From NCBI GenBank assembly GCA_009777135.1, contig WRMM01000021.1, forward strand, positions 1 through 14,578: a stretch of 14,578 bases of DNA. Direction: 5' to 3'. Under the pieces are notes generated by a model, which ran no database searches, was not told the DNA's origin, and saw only the letters and a program-made list of their open reading frames with translations. Both the position numbers and the translations under genes were made by a program. Origin of the DNA: Candidatus Fibrimonadales bacterium. GTDB taxonomy: Bacteria; Fibrobacterota; Fibrobacteria; Fibrobacterales; Fibrobacteraceae. This document shows, piece by piece, positions 1-6,510 of the stretch; the first letter of the stretch is position 1; every line of letters begins with the position of its first letter.

Positions 1-28
1 TATTGCAGATTATTTGGAGAAGCTATGA
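1..28 (+). CDS. Possible 3' end of an upstream gene (partial)
   Basis: The frame starting at base 2 is open from the window edge and ends with TGA at 26-28. The last residues would read IADYLEKL. The stop would overlap the ATG of the transaminase gene as ATGA, the same coupling used at two other junctions of this operon. Nothing can be said of its function, and 28 bases are too few to prove coding; another frame is also open here. A phosphonate transferase or other tailoring gene upstream would fit the operon, but that is a guess. Confidence 0.35.
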
Positions 29-1158
29 AACGCAACGTTCTGTTAAACCCTGGTCCTGCTACCACATCCGATACTGTGAAAACGGCGCAGGTGGTGCCAG
101 ATATTTGCCCTAGGGAAAGTGAATTTGGAAATATTTTAAAGCAAATTCAAAAAGACTTGGCACGCATTGTTTGCGGCAATGCCGAAGAATACACGTCCGT
201 TCTTTTTTGCGGCTCGGGAACCATTTGCATGGATGTTTGCCTGAACTCGCTTTTGCCAGAAAACAAAAAAATATTTATCATAAATAACGGAGCATACAGC
301 GAAAGAGCCGCTGAGATATGCAAATATTATAATTTGCCGCTTATAGAAATGAAAGTTCCGCTTGATGAAAGACCCAAGCTTGCAGGCATAGAAGAAATTC
401 TGCAAAAAAATCCCGATGTGTATCTTGTTTATGCAACGCATAACGAAACAGGAACCGGCTTGCTCAACCCCATTCGTGAAATAGGTGCTCTGGCGCATAA
501 ATACAACTGCGTGTTCGCCGTTGATACCACATCAACTTATGCAATGCTGCCTATTGACTTGGAAAAAGACAACATTGATTTCTGCATGTCATCCGCTCAA
601 AAAGGCTTAATGGCAATGACAGGTTTGTCTTTTGTTATAGGCAAAACAAAGCTGATTGAGGAATCTAAATCTTATCCAAAACGCTCTTACTATTGCAATT
701 TATATTTGCAGTACGAATATTTTCTTAAAACCGGGCAAATGCACTTTACTCCGCCGGTGCAAACAATATACGCTGCAAAACAGGCTATTGAAGAAATTTT
801 TAGAGATGGAATTGAGCAAAAATACGCAAGACATAGAAAAGTCCATGAAGCAATACAAAATGGCTTGAAAGAACTTGGATTTAAGGAGTTTGTTAAGAAA
901 GAATTGCAAGCAGGCTTAATTGCCTCCGCAATTTACCCTGATGATAAGAATTGGGATTTTGAAAAGGTTCACGATTATTGCTATGAACGCGGCTTTACAA
1001 TTTATCCCGGCAAAGTTTCCAATATAAATACTTTTAGATTATGCTCATTCGGCGCTATTGATGTTTATGATATTAAAGATTTTTTTGCTGTATTTAAAGA
1101 TGCTTTGAAACATTGCAATGTAAGCATACCCGTTAAATACAATGAGGAGGCGAAATGA
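25..1158 (+). CDS. phnW: 2-aminoethylphosphonate--pyruvate transaminase (biosynthetic AEP transaminase)
   Basis: A PLP-dependent fold-type I aminotransferase of the PhnW/AepZ family, 377 residues, the usual family length. It interconverts phosphonoacetaldehyde plus alanine with AEP plus pyruvate in the cytoplasm. The N-terminal LLNPGPATTS is the family hallmark. FCGSGT (61-66) is the phosphate-cup region, HNETGTG (139-145) and AVDTTS (165-170, Asp167 facing the pyridine nitrogen) are conserved, and SSAQKG (189-194) carries the Schiff-base lysine Lys193. A GGAG ribosome-binding site lies 5 nt before the ATG. The gene overlaps the decarboxylase gene by 4 nt (ATGA). PhnW enzymes also serve phosphonate degradation, but the PEP mutase, decarboxylase and cytidylyltransferase beside it and the absence of a phosphonatase (phnX) argue for synthesis. 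AepZ is the equivalent name in capsule loci. Confidence 0.9.
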   Translation: MKRNVLLNPGPATTSDTVKTAQVVPDICPRESEFGNILKQIQKDLARIVCGNAEEYTSVLFCGSGTICMDVCLNSLLPENKKIFIINNGAYSERAAEICKYYNLPLIEMKVPLDERPKLAGIEEILQKNPDVYLVYATHNETGTGLLNPIREIGALAHKYNCVFAVDTTSTYAMLPIDLEKDNIDFCMSSAQKGLMAMTGLSFVIGKTKLIEESKSYPKRSYYCNLYLQYEYFLKTGQMHFTPPVQTIYAAKQAIEEIFRDGIEQKYARHRKVHEAIQNGLKELGFKEFVKKELQAGLIASAIYPDDKNWDFEKVHDYCYERGFTIYPGKVSNINTFRLCSFGAIDVYDIKDFFAVFKDALKHCNVSIPVKYNEEAK

Positions 1159-2273
1159 AAGCCGAACAACTAGCTCAGCAGATTAAACAACTTGGAATTG
1201 AAATTCTAACAGGAGTTCCAGATTCCACGCTAAAGGAATTTTGCGATTATATCAATTCCGAAGAAACCGGGCTTACCCACTACACCGTGCCTAACGAAGG
1301 CTCGGCGGTGGGCATTGCCGCAGGAACATATTTATCAACGGGAAAACCCGCTTGCGTTTATATGCAGAACAGCGGCATAGGCAATGCGGTAAATCCCGTT
1401 ACTTCGCTCGCCAATGCAGAAGTTTACAATATTCCAATGCTTTTTATAGTAGGCTATCGCGGCGCTCCCGGCACAAAAGATGAGCCTCAGCATAAATTTA
1501 TGGGGCGCATCACAGAAAAAATCTTTGACTGTCTTGAAATTGAGCACGAGGTTATTGACGGTAATGCAAGCGAAGCGGAATTGGAAAAAATATTTTGCAG
1601 AATAAAAGATGTTCTGGCAAATAAAAAACAATTTTCGCTGATAATAAAAAAAGACGCTTTTGAAAAAAGAACGAATGCTTCTTATGCAAATGGCTATGAA
1701 TTAAACCGCGAACATGTTATTTCTGAAATAATAAAAAAGATGAACAACGATGATTTGATTGTGTCCACGACGGGCAAAATTTCAAGAGAAGTTTACGAGC
1801 AAAGCAATCTGATATTGAATAATCACAGCCAGTGTTTTTTAACGGTAGGAGGCATGGGCTACGCTTCAATGATAGCTTTTGGCATAGCCAAGAAAGCTCC
1901 AAGCAAAAGAGTAATCTGCCTTGATGGCGATGGCGCTGCCTTGATGCACTTGGGCAACTTGGCTTTTATAGGCAAGCAAAATCCAGAAAACCTGATTCAC
2001 ATTTGCCTGAACAACGATGCACACGAATCCGTAGGCGGAATGCCAACCGCTGCCCCAGGCTTCAACTACGCCGAAGCCGCAAAAGCCTGTGGCTATCCCG
2101 ATATTTTTGTGATTAAAACCGCAGAGGAGCTGGCTAATTTCGCAAACAATTTGAGCGAGATAAAAGGATTAACCTTTGCTGAAATAAAGGTTGCGAATGA
2201 GTCAAGAGACGATTTGAGCAGACCTAAGGAATCCGCTTTGGAAAACGCGCTTGAGTTTATGGCAAACATCTGA
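1155..2273 (+). CDS. aepY: Phosphonopyruvate decarboxylase
   Basis: A thiamine-diphosphate enzyme that decarboxylates phosphonopyruvate to phosphonoacetaldehyde. This irreversible step pulls the unfavourable PEP mutase reaction forward. At 372 residues it has the compact Ppd layout. An N-terminal pyrimidine-binding domain has the activating glutamate in VPNEGSAVG (Glu48), preceded by the GVPDSTLKEF signature (20-29) and followed by QNSGIGNAVNP (71-81). A C-terminal diphosphate-binding domain has GDGAALMHLG (258-267) and the paired Asn in LNNDAHES (285-292), the GDG-N metal/TPP motif. The residues match phosphonopyruvate decarboxylase rather than sulfopyruvate decarboxylase, and the PEP mutase neighbour supports that. 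Start at 1155 overlaps the transaminase stop; GAGGAGG at 1144-1150 is a strong ribosome-binding site. The reading frame is intact, but the operon is interrupted right after it by an unrelated ATPase gene. Confidence 0.92.
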   Translation: MKAEQLAQQIKQLGIEILTGVPDSTLKEFCDYINSEETGLTHYTVPNEGSAVGIAAGTYLSTGKPACVYMQNSGIGNAVNPVTSLANAEVYNIPMLFIVGYRGAPGTKDEPQHKFMGRITEKIFDCLEIEHEVIDGNASEAELEKIFCRIKDVLANKKQFSLIIKKDAFEKRTNASYANGYELNREHVISEIIKKMNNDDLIVSTTGKISREVYEQSNLILNNHSQCFLTVGGMGYASMIAFGIAKKAPSKRVICLDGDGAALMHLGNLAFIGKQNPENLIHICLNNDAHESVGGMPTAAPGFNYAEAAKACGYPDIFVIKTAEELANFANNLSEIKGLTFAEIKVANESRDDLSRPKESALENALEFMANI

Positions 2274-2303
2274 CTATATGCCTGTTCGGGGCAGGTGAGT
2301 TAA

Positions 2304-2336
2304 CTACGAAAAATTTCGTAACGAAAAATTTCGTAG
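2304..2336. repeat. Tandem palindromes upstream of the ATPase gene (putative operator)
   Basis: Two adjacent copies of the 15-mer ACGAAAAATTTCGTA lie at 2306-2320 and 2321-2335. Each is a palindrome of arms (T)ACGAAA and TTTCGT(A) around AA, and the outermost arms CTACGAAA (2304-2311) and TTTCGTAG (2329-2336) also pair. They cover the place where a -35 box would fall for the -10 at 2347-2352, which suits a binding site for a dimeric repressor. A T-run (2340-2345) follows, so the hairpin could instead act as a weak, GC-poor terminator for aepY. A small 4-bp hairpin (CCTG 2281-2284 with CAGG 2292-2295) sits between the aepY stop and the repeat. Operator and terminator readings cannot be separated from sequence alone. 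Confidence 0.6.
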
Positions 2337-2345
2337 TGATTTTTT

Positions 2346-2372
2346 CTATATTTATTTATGTTTAATAAGAGG
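2346..2372 (+). promoter_or_regulatory. Promoter -10 and ribosome-binding site of the inserted ATPase gene
   Basis: CTATATT at 2346-2352 matches the -10 seen at three other promoters in the window. Transcription would start near 2359, giving a leader of about 20 nt with AAGAGG (2367-2372), 7 nt before the ATG at 2380. No good TTGACA box is present at the right distance; the palindromes lie there instead. This would be an internal promoter in the phosphonate operon and would also drive aepX and the genes after it. Confidence 0.45.
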
Positions 2373-2379
2373 TATTTTT

Positions 2380-3450
2380 ATGGCAAATCCGTTTAAGTTT
2401 GGCTCTGTAGTTAGCAAAGACTTTTTTACCGATAGGGAAAAAGAAATGGAACATGCTAAAAGCGTGCTTGCAAGCAGCAACCATTTGGTGCTTATGTCGC
2501 CTAGGCGATTTGGCAAAACCTCATTGATAAACAAGGTCACAGATTCGCTTTCAAGGCCTATAATCTATATGGACTTGCAGTTAGCCACCGATGCCTCTGA
2601 TTTGGCAACGCAGATTTTAAAGAAATTTTTAAACATAAATAAATGGGAAAAAATAAAGCATTTTTTGGCAAACTTCAGAATTGTGCCTACTCTGGAACTA
2701 AATCCGCAAACAAATGGCATGGAAGTTTCTTTTGCTACATCTGCAGGCAGCAAATTCACGCCTTTAGAAGACGTTCTGAACTTGATTGAAAAAACTGGCA
2801 AAAAAAACAATAAACCAATTATTGTTTTGGATGAGTTTCAAGAAGTTATGCATTTAGGCAAAAATCTGCCAAAGCAGCTTAGGGCAGTGATTCAACACCA
2901 TAAGAATGTGAACTATGTTTTTTTGGGTAGTTTAGAATCAATGATGAAAGCGATTTTTGAAAGCAAGAAATCCCCGTTTTATCACTTTGGCTACCTTATG
3001 ACTCTGGATAAAATTCCTTACGATGATTTTTTTGACTACTTGAAAAAACGCTTTGACAAAATTACGAACAAAAGCGAAATCATATCAAAGGAAATTTTAG
3101 AATTTACCTGCCAGCACCCTTACTACACCCAGCAACTCGCCTTTTACTGCTTTTCATTTTTGGAAAAGGAGAGATACAAAAAAGATATGCTATCGCTTGT
3201 TATACAAGGTATCATAACAATTCACAATGTAGATTATGAACGGCTTTGGAACACCATTAGCCAAACTGACAAAAAAATCCTCATCAACATTGCCATGCAA
3301 GAAAAGCCCTCTGCCATTTCACGCCCTGCTAGCACCATTTACAGCGGGCTATCTCGCCTGATAAAGCATGGCTATATTGTAAAAAATGAGCATTATGAAT
3401 TTGACGATCCATTTTTCAAGCATTGGCTTGTTATGAGAAGAAGCATGTAA
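2380..3450 (+). CDS. AAA-type ATPase with C-terminal winged-helix-like region (ATPase_2 family, function unknown)
   Basis: A 356-residue P-loop ATPase of the type found in many copies in Bacteroidota, Fibrobacterota and archaeal genomes. An N-terminal segment ANPFKFGSVV...FFTDRE is followed by Walker A SPRRFGKTS (40-48, Lys46), Walker B IIVLDEFQE (147-155, Asp151/Glu152) and a sensor-like VFLGSLES. The C-terminal part (about 265-356) looks like a helix-turn-helix region ending FDDPFFKHWLV. No signal peptide or membrane segment is visible. It has no known step in phosphonate synthesis, yet sits on the same strand between aepY (106 nt before) and aepX (22 nt after), with its own promoter and palindromes. 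A paralogue lies at 6507-7637. Related proteins are sometimes suggested to regulate DNA or act in toxin-like or mobile contexts; I cannot assign a role. Confidence 0.8.
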   Translation: MANPFKFGSVVSKDFFTDREKEMEHAKSVLASSNHLVLMSPRRFGKTSLINKVTDSLSRPIIYMDLQLATDASDLATQILKKFLNINKWEKIKHFLANFRIVPTLELNPQTNGMEVSFATSAGSKFTPLEDVLNLIEKTGKKNNKPIIVLDEFQEVMHLGKNLPKQLRAVIQHHKNVNYVFLGSLESMMKAIFESKKSPFYHFGYLMTLDKIPYDDFFDYLKKRFDKITNKSEIISKEILEFTCQHPYYTQQLAFYCFSFLEKERYKKDMLSLVIQGIITIHNVDYERLWNTISQTDKKILINIAMQEKPSAISRPASTIYSGLSRLIKHGYIVKNEHYEFDDPFFKHWLVMRRSM

Positions 3451-3472
3451 TCAATTTTACTAAATTCAAGCT

Positions 3473-4768
3473 ATGAAGAAAATTTACACCTGTTTTAGCA
3501 CGGATGTAATCCACGATGGGCATTTGAATATAATTGCCGAGGCTAAGAAATATGGCAAATTGATTGCAGGCGTGCTAAGCGACAAAGCAAAGGTGCGCTA
3601 TGACCGGTTTCCTGTTATTCCGCTTGAAGAGCGTTTTGAGATGGTAAAAAATGTTGAGGGGGTTGACGAGGCGATAATACAGGACAATGTTTTATACGAT
3701 GAGGTTTTGGAACTTGTAAAGCCCGATTATGTTATCCATGGAAATAATTGGAACGAGTATCCAGAATCTGTTATCAAGGACAACGTTGTTAAAAATCTGA
3801 ATAAATATGGCGGAAAATTAATTGAAGTGCCATATACATACAATGCCAAAGTTGCAAAAATTGACTCCATCACGAAAATCAAACTGGCAATGCCTGAATA
3901 CAGACGCAAAAGACTTCGCAGATTGCTGGACTTATGCCCCATAGTGAAAGTCATTGAAGCGCACAGCGGATTAAGCGGCTTGATTGCGGAAAAGACGGTT
4001 GTAGAAAGGAACGGCGAATTGGATCAGTTCGATGCAATGTGGGTATCCAGCTTATGCGACTCAACGGTAAAAGGAAAACCCGATATTGAATTGGTTGATC
4101 TTTCTTCCAGAATAAGAACGCTGGATGAAATTCTGGATGTGACAACGAAGCCCATTATATTGGATGGCGACACAGGAGGGCAAACGGAGCATTTTATGTA
4201 CAATGTGAGAACATTGGAAAGAATGGGCATTTCTGCGGTGATTATAGAGGATAAAATCGGATTGAAGCGCAATTCATTGTTTGGCACGGAAGCAGAACAA
4301 ACTCAGGACACAATAGAGGCTTTTTGCAACAAAATAAAAATGGGCAAAGATGCTCTGAGAACGGAAGACTTTATGATTATTGCCCGAGTTGAAAGCTTGA
4401 TTTTGGAGCAGGGAATGGAAGATGCACTGAAGAGGGCATTTGCCTACGTTGAAGCTGGAGCTGATGGCATTATGATACACAGCCGCCAAAAAAGTTCCGA
4501 CGAGGTTTTTGAGTTTTGCGATAAATTCAGGGAAAAAGAAACGCAAGTGCCGCTTATTGTTGTGCCAACTTCCTATAGCCATGTGACCGAAGAGGAGCTT
4601 ATTTCGCATGGAATAAACATTGTTATTTATGCCAACCATCTTACAAGAAGCGCATTCCCAGCCATGAAAAACACCGCTGTTGAAATACTGAAAAATCATA
4701 GAGCATTGGAAGTTGAACGCAATATTATGCCGTTTAACGAAGTTATCAAACTTATTGACGAATTGTAG
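3473..4768 (+). CDS. aepX: Phosphoenolpyruvate mutase with N-terminal HxGH nucleotidyltransferase-like domain
   Basis: The committed enzyme of phosphonate synthesis, isomerising PEP to phosphonopyruvate and forming the C-P bond. The C-terminal domain (about 145-431) is a TIM-barrel PEP mutase of the isocitrate-lyase superfamily, with the diagnostic EDKIGLKRNS (259-268; signature EDKxxxxxNS), the Mg-site motif DGDTGG (231-236) and MWVSSL (189-194). Residues 1-135 form a cytidylyltransferase-like Rossmann domain: CFSTDVIHDGH (7-17) carries HxGH (His14, His17) and EERFEMVKNVEGVD (52-65) matches glycerol-3-phosphate/ethanolamine-phosphate cytidylyltransferases. The second signature RTxGxST is not intact: residues 128-134 read AKIDSIT. 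Such fusions are known in AepX proteins of capsule loci; the role of the extra domain is unclear. No clear Shine-Dalgarno precedes the ATG (bases before it read AAATTCAAGCT), so expression may depend on read-through from the ATPase gene 22 nt upstream. Confidence 0.93.
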   Translation: MKKIYTCFSTDVIHDGHLNIIAEAKKYGKLIAGVLSDKAKVRYDRFPVIPLEERFEMVKNVEGVDEAIIQDNVLYDEVLELVKPDYVIHGNNWNEYPESVIKDNVVKNLNKYGGKLIEVPYTYNAKVAKIDSITKIKLAMPEYRRKRLRRLLDLCPIVKVIEAHSGLSGLIAEKTVVERNGELDQFDAMWVSSLCDSTVKGKPDIELVDLSSRIRTLDEILDVTTKPIILDGDTGGQTEHFMYNVRTLERMGISAVIIEDKIGLKRNSLFGTEAEQTQDTIEAFCNKIKMGKDALRTEDFMIIARVESLILEQGMEDALKRAFAYVEAGADGIMIHSRQKSSDEVFEFCDKFREKETQVPLIVVPTSYSHVTEEELISHGINIVIYANHLTRSAFPAMKNTAVEILKNHRALEVERNIMPFNEVIKLIDEL

Positions 4769-4786
4769 GAATTTTAGGAATTGGCA

Positions 4787-5485
4787 ATGAAGCAAAACGA
4801 AATTGCAATAGTTATGGCTGCCGGCTTGGGAACAAGGATGCGGCCTCTCACGGAGACCATCGCAAAGCCGCTTATTCCCGTTTGCGGCATTCCAATGATA
4901 GAAACCGGCATAAACGCTTTAATAAAGCGAGGCGTTTCAAAAATTTACATTGTGGCAGGCTACAAGAAAGAACAGTTTGAATATTTGAAACAGAAATATG
5001 AAAACGTTGAGCTGATTGAAAACAAGGAATATTTGGAGAAAAATAATATTTCATCGCTCAAAGCGGCAGCGCATTTGCTGGGCAATGAAAACTGCTTTAT
5101 TTGCGAAGCCGACTTATATATAAAAGACGATTCCATATTTCTGCCTGAATTAAATCAATCGTGCTATTTTGGCAAATTTATTGAAGGCTATTCGGACGAC
5201 TGGGTTTTTGAAATGGAGAACAATAGAATCGTCAATATAAAAAAAGAAGGGAACAGCCTTTTCAACATGGCAGGCATTTCGTATTGGCTAAAAGACGATG
5301 CCGCTCAGATTGCGAAGGCATTGTCTGCAGCGTATAAGGAACCGGAGCATGGAAAATTGTTTTGGGATGAGATTGTGAATAGGGTGCTGGATAAGATAAA
5401 TGTTGGCGTTCATCCGGTAAATACAGGGAAAATTATAGAACTTGACACTGTGGAAGATTTGCATTTACTATATTCATCTTTATGA
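4787..5485 (+). CDS. pntC: LicC/PntC-like nucleotidyltransferase, probable 2-aminoethylphosphonate cytidylyltransferase
   Basis: A single-domain sugar-nucleotidyltransferase-fold protein of 232 residues in the size range of LicC. The N-terminal motif MAAGLGTRMRPLTETIAKPL (10-29) is the NTP-binding loop with catalytic Lys27. VAGYKKEQF (56-64) and ENKEYLEKNNISSLKAA (78-94) are the LicC/PntC pattern, Asp109 in CEADLYI is the likely metal ligand, and ELDTVEDL lies near the end. Such enzymes activate phosphocholine or, in Treponema PntC, AEP as CMP derivatives for transfer to surface glycans or lipids. Beside three AEP synthesis genes, CMP-AEP is the expected product, though specificity is inferred; in Treponema this domain is fused to the transaminase, here it is separate. 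I chose ATG 4787 over the in-frame TTG at 4781 because AGGA (4776-4779) is 7 nt before the ATG and only 1 nt before the TTG. The stop overlaps the next ATG (ATGA). Confidence 0.8.
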   Translation: MKQNEIAIVMAAGLGTRMRPLTETIAKPLIPVCGIPMIETGINALIKRGVSKIYIVAGYKKEQFEYLKQKYENVELIENKEYLEKNNISSLKAAAHLLGNENCFICEADLYIKDDSIFLPELNQSCYFGKFIEGYSDDWVFEMENNRIVNIKKEGNSLFNMAGISYWLKDDAAQIAKALSAAYKEPEHGKLFWDEIVNRVLDKINVGVHPVNTGKIIELDTVEDLHLLYSSL

Positions 5486-6510
5486 CAAAATCATTAAAAA
5501 TCGTATTTATGTTTCTTTTATGCCTAGCTTCGCTTGGCATAGCTTCTGTAAGCAACCCTGCTGGTGAAGCTCGAAGAACCAACGCTGAAGATTTTTTCCG
5601 GCATCCGCAGAGAGGCAATAAATACATTGAAATGTGGAGCTACGTTTTTGTGCTTGACAACGGCTCAAAGGTATATGTGAACTATACATGGATGAATGTG
5701 CCTACCAAAGGTTTTCAAATAGGCTCCGATTTTTCAGTATGGAATTTCAAAGGCAAAAGCTATAGCGTAGGGCGGCAATATGTAACAAGCAAATTTATTG
5801 AAGATAAAAGCAAAAATACCATTAATATAAACAACGGCGATTATTTAATGGAAAAACTGCCGGGGACCGGACACCGCGTACTGTTTTCTGCCAATAAAAA
5901 TGGCGAAAGATTTCTCGATTTGACATTTACAAGCGCTACAAGCGGCATGATTCCGGGAAATGGCGAATTTGGCGTAAATGGAGAAAAGTTTGGCTTAGCT
6001 GTGCACATTCCGTATGGCAGGGTTAAAGGCCGCATAGGTGTTGGAAAAGATACCATTGAAGTGCAGGGCTATGGCTATATGGACCATATTTGGGGAACCG
6101 TTGAAAAACCTACCGATATAGCAGAGCGAATGATTACGCTCAGCATGCCCTCGTCAAAAACATTTGTAGCGGGACGCATAGGAGTAACCAAAAGCGGTGT
6201 TCCATTCGGTTATGCCATCCATCATAACGAAAATGCTTCTAAAATTGTTTTTGCGGAGTCTGTGCTAGAAGACGGAAAAAAATACAATCCCAGAAAATTT
6301 CCCAGAAACTTGGCTTTTGAATGGAGCAACGCCGATGTTCCCTCTCTTAAATTTGAAGCCAGACAGCAAGAAACATTTAGCATTCTCGCAAATTTTGATG
6401 GCTTTATGGAGCGAAACGCAATTAAGCTTGCGCTTGGCGAATTGCTTTATAGGCGCGGTCGCTCCCAAACGGAACTGGGAAGGCTGGATTGGGTGATTGC
6501 AGGATTTTAA
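5482..6510 (+). CDS. Exported lipocalin-like protein, AttH/CrtC (hydroxyneurosporene-synthase-like) superfamily
   Basis: A 342-residue protein with an N-terminal hydrophobic stretch after Lys3/Lys6 (about residues 7-21) that looks like a signal peptide with cleavage somewhere around residues 21-27. Cys14 has no proper lipobox, so it is probably soluble in the periplasm or exported rather than a lipoprotein. The body is beta-rich and contains GYGYMDHIWGT (196-206), the YxDHxWG motif of the AttH/CrtC/Svf1 lipocalin-like superfamily, whose members bind or modify hydrophobic molecules. The substrate cannot be read from sequence. Its ATG overlaps the stop of the cytidylyltransferase gene (ATGA) and no Shine-Dalgarno is present, so translation is probably coupled. 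This puts it in the phosphonate operon and suggests, as inference, handling of a lipid or lipid-linked phosphonate carrier outside the cytoplasm. Its stop overlaps the convergent ATPase stop. A second ATG (5509) would remove most of the signal. Confidence 0.65.
   Translation: MTKSLKIVFMFLLCLASLGIASVSNPAGEARRTNAEDFFRHPQRGNKYIEMWSYVFVLDNGSKVYVNYTWMNVPTKGFQIGSDFSVWNFKGKSYSVGRQYVTSKFIEDKSKNTININNGDYLMEKLPGTGHRVLFSANKNGERFLDLTFTSATSGMIPGNGEFGVNGEKFGLAVHIPYGRVKGRIGVGKDTIEVQGYGYMDHIWGTVEKPTDIAERMITLSMPSSKTFVAGRIGVTKSGVPFGYAIHHNENASKIVFAESVLEDGKKYNPRKFPRNLAFEWSNADVPSLKFEARQQETFSILANFDGFMERNAIKLALGELLYRRGRSQTELGRLDWVIAGF

Noticed and set aside
4274..4795. A 173-codon open frame on the minus strand across aepX
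   Set aside because: It lies fully antisense to a well-conserved enzyme gene, has no ribosome-binding site or recognisable motif, and reads as low-complexity Phe/Asn/Cys-rich sequence.
5442..5474. TTGACA (5442-5447) and CTATATT (5468-5474) before the lipocalin-like gene as an internal promoter
   Set aside because: The spacer is 21 nt and both elements encode conserved or ordinary residues at the end of the cytidylyltransferase (ELDTVEDL and LLYSS), so coding explains them; the gene is better seen as translationally coupled.
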